A stretch of 64,000 nucleotides of DNA from Glebionis coronaria. Taxonomy: Eukaryota > Streptophyta > Magnoliopsida > Asterales > Asteraceae. The DNA is taken from NCBI GenBank assembly GCA_025667525.1, contig CM046877.1:291830364-291894363 (forward strand), given 5' to 3'. The position numbers and the translations under genes were made by a program. The notes under the pieces were generated by a model that worked only from the letters and a program-made list of their open reading frames with translations, was not told the DNA's origin and ran no database searches. Shown in pieces: positions 46,576 to 57,639 of this stretch. Position 1 is the first letter of the stretch; each line of letters starts with the position of its first letter.

Positions 46576-47775
46576 AAAGGTGGGTCGTCAAGGCTCCTCA
46601 ACGGTGGATGGTCGTATCACATCTGAGAATGTTACTCCTGGATCTACCAGTGAGGCAAACAGTCGGGATGTAAACAACCCACCAGTCATAAGAACATGCG
46701 GACTGTTCTTAATCCCCCTACCCGCTGTAGGAGAAGGAGGAACGGAGCAAGAGTCAACTCAGCCTCCTCCTAATAAACAAAAAAGAAGAATACTTCAAGA
46801 AAAAAGCGAGGAAGTCGTTGCCACGGAAGCACGCCTAATGGAGGAGTTTGTAGCCAGTAACCTAAAAACCCTCATCCCTTTGGTTGCTAAACACGAAAAG
46901 AAAATAAAAGAAGCGAAGCGTGCAAAACGCGTTGTATCTTCCGAAAGCAACCTATCAAGATCGGATGACAATCTCCCAGGAGAATACGTGCGCGAAACTA
47001 CTCCTCGGATGACCAAAGTTTCTCGCAACCATGGAGAAGAGCCAGAAAGAACTCTTTTACAAGGCGCATATAGTACTACGCAGATACAAGAAAGTGTCGC
47101 ATGCCATCAAACGTGAAAACTTACGATGGCACTATAGATCCAGAAGACCATTTAAAAGTCTTGGAATCCCAAGCAGGTATTGAGAAATGGCCAGAACCTG
47201 TATGGTGCAACATGTTCAACTCCACGCTTGTAGGTAACACGCTTGTAGGTAACACGCCTCGAACAATCAGTGGATATGAAGTGTTGCGGAAAGCATTCAA
47301 GAGAAACTATGTGCAACAGAAGAGGCATGATAGGAGCGTGGTGTCACTCCCCAGGGTCAAGCTGAATCAGGGCAAATACCTTGAGGACTTCATGGAACGT
47401 TTCAACAGCGAGTGCCTCCAGATAAAAGAGTGCCAAAAGATGTTGAAGGTATCTTGCTTCATGGCGGGTATACGAAACAGTGACCTGATAAAAAACCTGA
47501 ACGAAAAAACGCCCAAAACCTTCGATGGAGTACTGAGGCGAGTAAGATCATTCGTACAACGGGAATCAGTTGCTTCAGAAGTAATACGAAGCACTTATGG
47601 ACGCAGGTCAGTCAACACGCCCAACGAATGGCTCGGCAAACAGGACAGACCTAGAGGTCTTGACTACCTAGGAAGGAGAAGAGAGGGGCAATCTAGTAAC
47701 TCCAGATTCACCACCCCGGTCGAAAAGCTCACCGGTAATAGGTATTGCGAATACCTGATGAGAGGGGGCATGCTA
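46576..47775 (+). pseudogene. Gag of element C, frameshifted
   Basis: It continues from the severed start at 26769. An N-terminal Ser/Pro/Glu-rich part (GTKVGRQGSSTVDGR...) in one frame runs to about 47100, then shifts to the next frame for the gag core (MPSNVKTYDGTIDPEDHLKV, VLRKAFKRNYVQQKRH, LEDFMERFNSECL, RRVRSFVQRESVAS), typical of Tat gag. A second shift near 47750 leads to MRIPDERGHAMNECIQLQKH, the remnant of the knuckle region, and on to protease. A 12-bp duplication (GTAGGTAACACG twice, about 47230-47253) has added residues. Not functional. Confidence 0.85.
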
Positions 47776-48392
47776 TGAACGAGTGTATTCAACTGCAAAA
47801 GCATATCGAAAATATGGTAAAAGAAGGCAAGCTGAAACACCTCGTTAAGGAAACCGCGAAAATCGCTAGCACAACTATATACATGGTGGAATCATGGCAG
47901 CAAAGGACAAAGCAAAAGGTGAGTCAAAAATTCTCAAAAGGAAAAGACATCTCCTTCCCATCACTCAGCATGAGGAATATCATAGAAGGCCCACTAGTCA
48001 TAGAAGCAAGCGTTGGTGAGCATAGCATACATCGGATGTATGTGGATGGAGGTTCATCAGCGAAAATAATGTACGGGCACTTGTCTCTAAAGCTTAGCGC
48101 AGAAATAAAGAGCCAGATGATGCATGCGACTTCCCCGCTCATCGGATTCAGTGGAGAAGCAGTATGGCCCTTGGGCCAACTAAAGCTGGTAGTAAGAGTG
48201 GGAAATGATGAGCACTCGACGAAAGTCCCAATGAATTTCGTGATTATACAGTCACCATCGCAATATAACGGGATCATAGGGCGGCCAGCTATACTAGCAA
48301 TGCGAGCGGCACCTTCTACGGCTCATGGCATGATAAAATTCCCTGTAGATGGAGGGATCGTAACGATCTTCAACATGGCAGTAACACCCTAG
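47745..48392 (+). pseudogene. Protease region of element C
   Basis: One frame of 215 codons. HRMYVDGGSSAKIMY near residue 100 is the active-site loop of Tat-lineage proteases, with DGGSS in place of the usual D-T/S-G. SPSQYNGIIGRPAILAM matches the conserved C-terminal segment. It would cut the polyprotein. It is cut off from gag and RT by frame breaks and stops (48392 on), so it is not functional. Assignment is from motif order. Confidence 0.75.
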
Positions 48393-49720
48393 AGTGCAAC
48401 TCGATCACAGAACCCCCTAGGATCATGATGGAACCAAAGATAAACTCGCCACCAAACCTAAGGTAGTAGTGCATCCGTAGTATCCGGATCAGGAGATAAC
48501 GATCGAAGGGACATTATCTGACAAAGGAAAGACAGACATGTGTCGCATTTTGACGGATAGCCTAGACATCTTCGCATGGGACCATAGATATGACAGGGGG
48601 TACCAAGGTCGATAGCCGAACACAAACTCCAAATCCGAGAAGGATACCCTCCAGTTAGGCAAAAGAAGAGAGGACAGGCCCCAGAACACAACAAGGTGAT
48701 ACTGGAGGAGGTGAAAAATCTGGTAGACGCTGGAATCATGAGGGAGGTTTACTACCATGACTGGCTTGCTAACCCGGTGATGGTAAAGAAACATGATGGT
48801 AGCTGGCGCATGTGTGTTGATTTCACATACCTCAATAAAGCCTGCCCTCAAGACTACTACCCACTCCCAGAGATAGATTGGAAAGTAGAATCGTTGTGTG
48901 GGTACCCCTTCAAATGCTTCCTGGACGCATACAAGGGCTATCACCAGATACAAATGTCATAAGAAGATGAGGAAAAAACGGCATTCCACACCAGCCAGGG
49001 TGTGCATTCTTACACTAAAATGCCGTTCACACTCAGGAACGCGGGGGCCACATATCAGCGGCTGGTGGATAAAGAATCTGAAGGCCAAATAGGGCGAAAC
49101 TTGGAGGTATATGTCGATAACTTGGTAATAAAAAGTCATACAGAGAGCGAGCTTATCCAGGTATAGAGGAAACGTTCTCAACACTCAGGAGGATAAACAT
49201 GAAGTTAAATCCAAAGAAGTGCACTTTTGGGGAGACAGAAGGCATGTTCCTAGGATACATGATTGACCCCAATGGCATCAAATCCTGTCCAGAAAAAACA
49301 GACGCGGTCATTCAACTCCAAAGATCGAAAACGAAAAAGGAAGTACAGTCGCTAAATGGAAAGCTTGCGGGACTGAACAGGTTCCTGTCCAAATCAGTAG
49401 AGAAGTCGCTCCCCTTATTTAAAACACTTAAAAAGTGCATCAAGAAAGGGGACTTCAATTGGACGAAGGAAGTAGAAAAGGCCTTCGAGGAATTAAAAAC
49501 ACATTTAGCTTCGCTCCTTATGTTAGTCGCCCCACGACCTAAAGAAGAGTTGATAATATATTTGTTTGCAACGCATGGAGCAATCAGCGCGGTGCTAAGG
49601 ACGGATAGAGAGAATGTGCAAACACCAGTGTACTTTATAAGTAGAGCATTGCAGAGCGCGGAGCTAAACTATACCCCAATGGAGAAATTAGTACTCACGC
49701 TAGTGTTTGCAGCAAAATGA
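48393..49720 (+). pseudogene. Reverse transcriptase and first RNase H of element C
   Basis: In pieces: IAEHKLQIREGYPPVRQKKR (about 48615), EVKNLVDAGIMREVYYHDWL, MCVDFTYLNKACPQDYYPLP, FLDAYKGYHQIQMS then a TAA (48960-48962), EEDEEKTAFHTSQGV and MPFTLRNAGATYQRLVDK in the same frame, then YVDN (49109-49120) in place of the catalytic YVDD, and MKLNPKKCTFGETEGMFLGY (49199). The connected RNase H (49560-49720) has LFATHGAISAVL, with the first catalytic Asp absent, as is known for the original RNase H of Tat elements. RT catalytic loss and several stops mean it cannot function. Confidence 0.88.
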
Positions 49721-49870
49721 TTGCGCAGATATTTCCAAGCTCAACCAATAGTAGTGATAACGGATCAACCCATAAAGCAAGTGATATCAAAACCAGAGGT
49801 CGCAGGCTGATTCCAAAAATGGAGTGTTCTACTAGGGGAACACAACATTACCTACAGACCGCGCAATACT

Positions 49871-50590
49871 GTGAAAGGACAAATTCTGGCAGACTTTATC
49901 ATTGAAAAACTGGAGGAAGGAGTTCAGGGGCTAGATCTAAAGGAAGAGGACCAAGCCCCGTGGATCTTGTTCACGGATGGGTCGTCTTGCACTGATGGAT
50001 CAGGTGCGGGGCTCATACTCACCAATCCCAAAGGAATGGAATTCACGTATGCATTACGTTTTGAGTTCACAACGAAAAATAATGAGGCAGAGTATGAGGC
50101 GCTGATAGCAGGGCTAAGAATTGCAGCGAGAATGGGTGTGCACAATCTAGAAGTGAACGTAGATTCTAGACTGGTGGAAAACCATATACTTGGCGATTAT
50201 GAAGCAAAAGAAGCTAATATGGTGCAATACTTACAAAAAGCAAAAGCACTGATTGAAGGGTTCAATAGGTTCCGGATACGCCAAGTACCCTGGGGAGAGA
50301 AGAAGAAAGCAGACGCACTTAGCAAGATAGCGTCCACCAGTTTTGCACACTTGTCAAAGCAGGTCCTAGTGGAGATCCTCAAGGATAAGTCGATAAAAGA
50401 GCAAGAGGTAACCGCGATAGTTGAGGAAGAAGGTCCTACATGGATGACACCAATTGTGGACTATTTAACCAACGATTCCCTCCCGGATGACGAAGTCGAG
50501 GCACGGCGAATACGGAGACGGTCAATGCAATTTGAGGTCAGAGACGGAATTCTCTATAGACGATCATTTCTTCAGCCATGGCTAAGGTGA
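49871..50590 (+). pseudogene. Second, archaeal-type RNase H of element C
   Basis: An open frame of 239 codons. LFTDGSSCTDGSGAGLIL holds the first Asp, TKNNEAEYEALIAGLRIA the Glu, NVDSRLVENHI the second Asp, and KADALSKIASTS the third. All four acidic positions are kept. This is the archaeal-type RNase H that Tat elements gained in addition to their own. It ends with the start of the integrase zinc region (RDGILYRRSFLQPW) at a TGA (50588-50590). It is part of the dead polyprotein, yet this domain itself looks intact. Confidence 0.85.
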
Positions 50591-51662
50591 GTAGGGCCAC
50601 GCCAAGCGCAGTACCTCATAAGCAAAATCCACGAGGGGTCGTGCGGCATACATGCACGGCCAAGGTCCGTAGTAGCAACAGCATTGCGTAGTGGATATTA
50701 CTGGCCAACTATGCACACAGACGCGTGCACGTTCATTAACAAATGCAATGACTGCCAGGTACACAGGCCAATACCGCGGCAGCCCTAGGAGGATATGACG
50801 CCTATCACTTCCCCATGGACATTTTTAAGTGGGGAATAGATAGAGCGGGACCTTTTCCCGTCGCAGCAGGTGGAATTAAGTTCCTTATAGTCGCGATGGA
50901 TTACTTCACAAAATGGATTGAGGCGAAGGCAGTCGCAACAATCACGGGGAACTACGTGAAAAGGTTCATATGGGATAATATAGTATGTCGTTTCGGGCTA
51001 CCGGGTGAAATAGTCTCCGATAATGGAAAGCAGTTCGCGGAAAACTCATTTAAGGATTGGTGCGCGAAAAATGGAATACACCAGCGATTTGCATCGGTGG
51101 CCCATCCGCAAACAAATGGACTGGTGGAGAGAGCAAACAGAAGCCTGGGGGACGGTATAAAAGCGTGATTGGGGGAAGATAACAAGAAGTGGGTTGATGA
51201 GTTGTCGCACGTCCTATGGGCGCTACGCACGACGATCAAAACAGCCACGAGGAACACCCATTTCGCCTTAACATGTGGTACGGAGGAAGTCATCCCAACG
51301 GAAGTAGGTTTGCCAACACTCCATACAGTGGAGGTAGATATGGTCACAAATGACGAGGACCTGCGATTAAACCTAGACATAATCGAGGAACGAAGAGAGT
51401 TGGCGCGAAGCTAAATCAAAAGCAAAAATGAAAAGTCACTATGATGCGAGGGTACGAAAGACCTCCTTCATGCCGGGTGACTTCGTGTATCATTCAAACG
51501 CGGCTAGTCGCACTAGGAAACAGGAATACTTGGACCAAAATGGGAGGGACCCTACATAGTGATAGATGCACTAGGAAATGGCGTGTACCGGCTACGTGAC
51601 ATGGATGGTCGTGACCTACAAAGGCCTTGGAACATATGCCATCTAAAGAAGTGCTACCTTTA
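50591..51662 (+). pseudogene. Integrase of element C
   Basis: HHCC part: H in KIHEGSCGIHA, C in CNDCQ. Catalytic D in KWGIDRAGPF, D in IVSDNGKQFAE, E in GLVERANRSL. Further on, WVDELSHVLWALRTTIKTAT and the C-terminal GPYIVIDALGNGVYRLRDMD with IWNICHLKKCYL-type ending near 51655. In-frame stops at about 50788 (TAG) and 51166 (TGA) and a shift near 51410. No chromodomain, in keeping with Tat. Confidence 0.88.
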
Positions 51663-52298
51663 ATGGCGAACTAATTAAGTGAATGTATTGTTTTCTTTCT
51701 TTTATTTCATGTATTTAAAATCTTGCAAGTATTAATAAAACAATCGTGGTCCCTAGCTAGTTCCACGGCGCATTTTGAAAAGATTCTTTATGTCATACAT
51801 ACTTTATTTCTTATTATATATTGCCTACTGGCGCACACATGCACAATATTTCCAGGAGAAATAAGAGGAATGAGCCTACCCTACTAATTAGACTCGTCGA
51901 GTAAGTGGGATGCAACCCCTTCGACCATGGATCGTGTATCCTTGTTAGGCCCCTTGCTATTAATGGCGTCGTAGCAAGTTATGCAGCCAGTAGACTCTGA
52001 GACTGTTAAGACACACTTGTGCGCACCTAACAATTGGTCAGCCTCACCTGACCGTCCTTATGGTAGTAGCGGTATACCGAACGTAATGAGCTTCTCAAAC
52101 CCATATGGACCATTTGTAAGTTTACATTAAACTTATGATGCGAAATTATGATATAAACATTAAACGTACTTTTTCATAACAAAAGAAGGTAGTGTTTATT
52201 ACAAAAACAAATATTCGTGGATAACAAAGTACAAAATGTTCACACATCACTAAGGCGGTTGGAAAGTAAATGGGTCTCGGAAGAGAACCTCTGTAGTT
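51663..52298 (+). other. Spacer between integrase and antisense gene of element C
   Basis: Non-coding, 636 bp. It has the post-pol untranslated sequence of C. No repeat stands out. Confidence 0.55.
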
Positions 52299-54980
52299 TC
52301 AGCAAAGGGGGGAGTACGCGGTAGCGCGATGCTCCTTCAGACTTTTTTCCATCCGGTCCAGCAGGTGCGAATCCCTTTCTAGCAGTGGTAGTGGCAGAAC
52401 AGGGATAGAAGGAGCAAGGTGGGCCGCACCAACAGAAGGTGTCGCTTCTATGTTCAGCAGGGCTTTCTTATTAGCAGCGCGACTCTCATGGGCTGCGAGC
52501 ACGTCAGAAAGTGGAACCTCCTTCTAAATCTTGAAGGGATCAAGATCGTCCTTGGATAAGCAAAAATTGGTATGGTCAGTTGCTCCAGAGATAGTTTTAG
52601 GTGAAAGTCTGGTAGCGCTTCTGCACCCTCTGCCTTGTGGCGCGCTAAGGTGAGGCCCTCCATTACAACTTCAAAGGGAACTTCGTGATCCCTGTCCTCC
52701 AAGCCAAAAGAGGGAAGTGGACATGCGCCCATTTCTTTCAAGGCTGTGGTGAGCTTGGCATCGGCCTTCGGATCATAAAAAGACACCTCAGTTAGTCCTT
52801 TTTCAGTAATTTCTCCTTGTGCGCAGTCACCAAACCTCTTGAAGTTCCCTCATTAATTGCGGCTATGACAGACTTGGAGAATGAAGTTCGCAGGGCGGGG
52901 TCTTCCAAAGCACCCATTATGGCTAGGCGCAGACCATGGCGCACTAGCCACCACTTCTCGGCTATCTCTTTCATTAGGCGGGGGTACAGTTCTTCGTCCA
53001 GTTTGATACTCAACCTCTTCAATTGACAGCTGCGATCGTTTACATCATCCTTCACCCTAGCACCAATGCATCAACATTAGCAACAAACCTATTCTTTCCC
53101 TCCTCAAAAGCCCACATAGCAACCAGGTTGGAGGCCTTTATCTGGTGGAGTTGGGCGCGTCTTCATCAAGAGCGGCAGATAGCCTATTTCTTTCTTCTGT
53201 TAAACAGTGGAGGAGGGCGGCATATTTTCTTCCTCTCTCGGTCTCTTGGTTTACCTTCTATTGTATATCGCCGAGAGCGGAGGATTTTTCTTCAGTCACC
53301 TGCTCAATTTTTCCTCCGTGGCGCGGAGTTTGGCAGACAATTCAAGGTATCTCCTCTTGAGGTGCGACTTCAATGTCACATGTTGTGCTGCCAAGTAGCT
53401 AGCCTCGGCGGCCAGAATAGCATCGCTCATCCCTTCTAGAACTTCCTCTCGACCAGGTGGGACGATGTTATCTGAAAAACCTTGCGCAGTCAAAGGCGCT
53501 CGTTAGATCAGAGGACGCATGAAGCTCCCAATCAGGACCAAAGGTAGGGTCTTGTGCAAACCCGCTTCTCCCTGCTGATGAAGTCTCCTTATGGGGGGAG
53601 GGTGTGGTCTCTACCTTTTCAGTAGATTTTTCCTGTTCGTCGCTGTTGGATATGGTAAATGGTTATACGGGTGCATAGAAAATAATGGTATATGAGAAAG
53701 AAAGTATGACTGGGTGCTATTGTATATAAGAAGACGGTTACCTTAAGTTGATGCTGGCAGGAGGAGTATGTGGGGGGTCTTTACGAGGTTCTCCTCGAAC
53801 TCTTCCTCGGTTGTGCCCGCCCCTGTCCAGGAGGGACCGGCCCCAAGGCGCGCGGATTTGTGTGGCGACATTGGGGGGCTTCTATGTCTTTTCCCCAGGG
53901 ACGTCATGTCCTCTTCCTCAAAACCAGTTGCGGCTTTCTCAACGTCTCCAGTAGGGTTATCCGAAGACAGCGAGGAGCTGAGAAAGGGTGGTGGTTGGTG
54001 TTGTATGGATGGCTGTTGTTCAAACGGTTGAACTGGTGGAGGGGCGGTGGTCGTTCTGCGCCAGTGTCTTCATTCTCTTGGGCAGCGGATGGCTCCCCAA
54101 TCTCCAGGTCCACGGTATTTTTCTGCGCGCGGTCATGGAGTGACTCTTCATTTTCCTGCTGAGGGCGAGAGTACACCAGCAAATCTTCGGGGAAGGCGCC
54201 ACAGATAAGGTCAAGAACGTCCATAACTGCGAAAGGAAGCAAACAACAAATAGAAAAGTACATTTTAGTTTTTTGATATGCGATGGTACTTACAGAATGT
54301 TATGATGAAGGCGGGAAGGACCACTAACCCTGGACATTATCTCTACGGAACATTGGTACCCTGTGCTCGCCACAGATGACTGCGCGGCTTAGGACAAGAG
54401 TGACTAAAACACTCTATGGATATGATTGCACGGGAATGCGGTTGTTGCTTAGGGTTTCCGCATCTGCTGTATTGTAGGAGTCGGGGCCAGGTAGGGGGTC
54501 CTTCCTCACAGTGGTAGGAGTAAATAAGGGAGAGTGAAAAGGGAAGGCAGCGTCGTCGATCAAGAAGAATTTGTCGGTCTAGTTCCTTAAGGAATCTATC
54601 TTTACATCAAAACATTTCACACCGCCCTTTCGCTTAGCGAAGGATACCCAGCCATTGGCTAATTGCCGTTGGTAGAAGACGTGGAAGAGATCTACCGTGG
54701 GTTCTATGTCTAAGGTGCGGCAGTTTATTTCGAAATTCAAAATCCTTGCTGCCCCTATGCAATGTAGTTGGGAGATGTGGGTCTCGTAGTGCATTAACAC
54801 GCTCAGGAGGAAGCGCGACATAGGTATACGCTGGTATGCGTAGTCAAAGAGACGGGTATAGAGCCTTATTTTCACTGCGGGGAACCGGCTTATATTATGT
54901 TGTGGGTTAGGAACTTCGGGGTGCAGGTAGTTGGGTATGTAGAAGTCGGAGGTGAATTGGTCTAGCTGCTCTATGGTCAA
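52299..54980 (-). pseudogene. Antisense gene of element C (putative gypsy-type transposon family, PF04195-like)
   Basis: On the strand opposite to pol, the frame at 54980-54579 (MTIEQLDQFTSDFYIPNYLH ... VLMHYETHISQLHCIGAARI) matches the N-terminal domain of plant 'putative gypsy-type transposon' proteins. It continues past a TAG at 54579-54581, in frame, to about 54410 (TDKFFLIDDAAFPF). An exon at about 54225 starts MDVLDLICGAFPEDLLVYSR after TTTCGCAG. Further downstream come coiled-coil remnants (LRATEEKLSR), then LDEELYPRLMKEIAEKWWLV, HGLRLAIMGALEDPALRTSF and FYDPKADAKLTTALKEMGAC. This order is that of antisense ORFs located between pol and the 3' LTR in Tat elements. Stops between pieces may be introns in part. 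Function unknown. Confidence 0.78.
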
Positions 54981-55407
54981 GATTGATGTAATTTAGGTTA
55001 ACTGTTTCACCATGGCGTGGTATGTAAAATTTGATGGTCGTGCAGATTACCTTAATAAGAGATCTGATGATGATGGTATACGATAGAGGCGTTAATGGTG
55101 ATTTTAGAGTTTTGAAGATGGTAAGCAGTCAAAAGTAGGCGTGATAGGTTTATATAGGCTTCATGGTTTTACTGTTCACCATCAGATGGGTGCCACGTGT
55201 TACCCACATGGCAAATCTAACAGTAGGAGATGAAGGGGTAATTCTGACGTGGCAAGCGCTTTTCCCGGATACCAAGGCGGTTAGGTGAAAGGGGGGATGT
55301 ATGTCTTCTTGGCAGGAATATTTCAAATATGTGTCTATGCTTGGACTATGCGACTGTTTTTGGTTCAATTATAGTCTAGTAGCCGCGGATTGGTCCTGTG
55401 TCCACTA
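54981..55407. other. Region upstream of antisense gene, before PPT of C
   Basis: About 430 bases. It would hold the promoter of the antisense gene if it is transcribed, and one TATATAGG (55150-55157, sense strand) is seen. I cannot define a start site. Confidence 0.35.
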
Positions 55408-55420
55408 GACTAGGGGGACA
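55408..55420 (+). other. Polypurine tract of element C
   Basis: ACTAGGGGGACA directly before the 3' LTR. Confidence 0.75.
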
Positions 55421-56000
55421 TGATGACGTATAGTCCCAGTCGGGGTGGATAGTCCGACTCACGGGTACTACCCGTATCCATCAGGAATGGATTCGATGCT
55501 TGTGCGATGTGCGCGCGCAGCCCCGGTGGCCTGGTAAGCCGCTGTCGCACATAAGGCTGGTTACTTAGCCAGGTCCTTGTCGCAGCGCGACAGGATCAGA
55601 CCGAATATAACCTATATTATAGTTATATTTGCCTAAGGAAAATGGATATACACTTGCCTTAGTTAGATGATGAAGATCAAGCTATTCCGAGTCATTATCT
55701 CTTCCTTAGGCCGCAAGAACAGGGAGCCCAGCCTGGACTCTCTCGAGTATAAAAGGAACCCCACGGTTCCACAAAGGTACGATACACACAATACCCTAAA
55801 CACTTACATACTCAAACCGATTACTTACTCTCACCCCGGAGTCTAATCGTGGGTCACAAACCCATGGTAAGCCTAACGGTGTCTGTTTAGTGCGCAGGGT
55901 CCTAAAACAAGTTTCACTTGGTGCAAGATCCGGAGTCCACAAGATCCCGAATTAAGCCTAATTCGGGTCAAGCTCGATCCATCCAAATTTTGTATCAACA
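55421..56000 (+). repeat. 3' LTR of element C
   Basis: 580 bp, begins TGATGACGTATAGTCCC, ends TTTGTATCAACA. It differs from the 5' LTR at about 36 sites, mostly transitions. TATA box at 55748-55754. TSD GTAAA at 56001-56005. Confidence 0.92.
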
Positions 56001-56102
56001 GTAAACACTTTACAGTTACACGAGTTTTCTTAAAGAGTGACTATTGTTTATCCTTTTGTCACATGAATATACAATATATGTGACATTTACTATGTTATTA
56101 GT

Positions 56103-57440
56103 GTATTTTGTGTGACTATATGCATCCCATGGTCACATGAGTTGTATGTTTGTGTGACCTTTTATGATATGTAGTCACACAAATCATGTTAATGGTAGTG
56201 AGTTAGTCACATACAATTAACCAAAGAGTGACCAATAATAGTAATAAGTGTGACTTTATACTTTGTAAAGTCAAGCAAATTGTATTTTGTGTGACTATAT
56301 GCATCCAATAGTCACATTAAGTGTATGTTTATGTAACCTTTTATGATATGTAGTCACACAAATCATGTTAATGATAGTGAGTTAGTTACATACAATTAAC
56401 CAAAGAATCACCAATAATAGTAATAAGTATAACTTTATTCTTTGTAAAGTAAAGCAAATTGTATTTTGTGTGACTATATTCATCCAATAGTCACATGAAG
56501 TGTATGTCTGTGTGACCTTTTATGATATGTAGTCATACAAATCATGTTAATGGTAGTGAGTTAGTCACATGCAATTAACCAAAGAGTGACCAATAGTAGT
56601 AATAAGTATGACTATATGCTTAGTAAAGTCAAGAAAATTGTATTATGTGTGACTATATGCATCCAGTAGTAACATGAAGTGTATGTTTGTGTGACCTTTT
56701 ATAATATGTAGTCACACAAATCATGTTAATGGTAGTGAGTTAGTCACATACAATTGTCCAAAGAGTGACTAATAGTAGTAATAAGTGTGACTGTATGCTT
56801 TGTAAAGTTAAGCAAATTGTATTTTGTGTGACTATATGCATCCAATAGTGAAATGATTTGTATGTTTATATGACCTTTTATGATATTTAGTCATACAAAT
56901 CATGTTAATGGTAGTGATTTAGTCACATACAATTAACCAAAGAGTGACCAATATTAGAAATTAGTGTGACTGTATGCTTTGTAAAGTCAAGCAAATTATA
57001 TTTTGTGAGACTATATGCATCTAATAGTCACATGAAGTGTATGTTTGTGTGACTCTCTATGATATGTAGTCACACAAATAATGTTAATGGTAGTGAGTTA
57101 GTCACATACAATTAACCAAAGAGTGACCAATAGTAGTAATAATTGTGATTGTATGCTTTGTGAAGTCAAGCAAATTGTATTTTGTGTGACTATATGGATC
57201 CAATAGTCACATGAATTGTATGTTTGTGTGACATTTTATGAATGTAGTCACATAAATCATGTTAATTAGAGTGAGTTAATCACATACAATTCACCAAAGA
57301 GTGACCAATAGTAGTAATAAGTGTGACTGTATGCTTTGTAAAGTCAGGTAAATTGTATTTTGTGTGACTATATACATCCAATAGTCACATGAATTGTATG
57401 TTTATGTGACCTTTAATGATATTTAGTCACACAACGGAAT
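56103..57440. repeat. 179-bp tandem repeat array (about 7.5 copies)
   Basis: The landmark GTATTTTGTGTGACTATATG starts at 56103, 56282, 56461, 56640, 56819, 56998, 57177 and 57355 (allowing a few changes), so the period is 179 with one 178. Each unit holds TGTGACTAT and ATAGTCACA, an inverted pair around about 9 bases, and GTAGTCACAC, another one. A partial unit lies at 56006-56102. The array ends at TTTAGTCACACAACGG. It adjoins the CACTA-type gene, and CACTA elements carry subterminal repeats, so it is likely part of element H. Confidence 0.88.
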
Positions 57441-57639
57441 GTGACTAAAAATGCTAAGCGTAAATATATTTTATCTTCAAGTTACTTTTCATAATTTAAT
57501 AAAACCAAAAAACAAAATTCTGCAAATCAAATTTCAATTGCATTAATATATAAAATTGAATGTACAGAAGAAAATTAACAATTGTAATGTCATAATATTC
57601 TCAACTAACATACTTTTCACGAAGAATCACAATTGTAAA
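57441..57639. other. Short AT-rich spacer after the array
   Basis: No features beyond AT-rich sequence. It includes GTGACTAAAAATG, similar to CACTA subterminal words. Confidence 0.4.

Larger units (their letters stand above)
26148..56000 (+). mobile_element. Element C: Tat-lineage Ty3-gypsy retrotransposon, interrupted by nested D and E
   Basis: LTRs of 579 and 580 bp, TSD GTAAA at 26143-26147 and 56001-56005, PBS TTGGCGCCATCCGTGGG and PPT ACTAGGGGGA. Without D it is about 10 kb. Domain order is gag, protease, RT, RNase H, second (archaeal-type) RNase H, integrase, then an antisense gene before the 3' LTR. The second RNase H and the antisense gene are marks of the Tat clade. The LTRs differ at about 36 sites (6%), and all coding parts carry stops or frameshifts, so it is an old dead copy. 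The large span is due to D (26786-46570), which itself holds E. Confidence 0.93.

Noticed and set aside
53023..54162. Several plus-strand frames of 60-138 codons
   Set aside because: Shadows of the minus-strand antisense gene of C; no motifs of their own.
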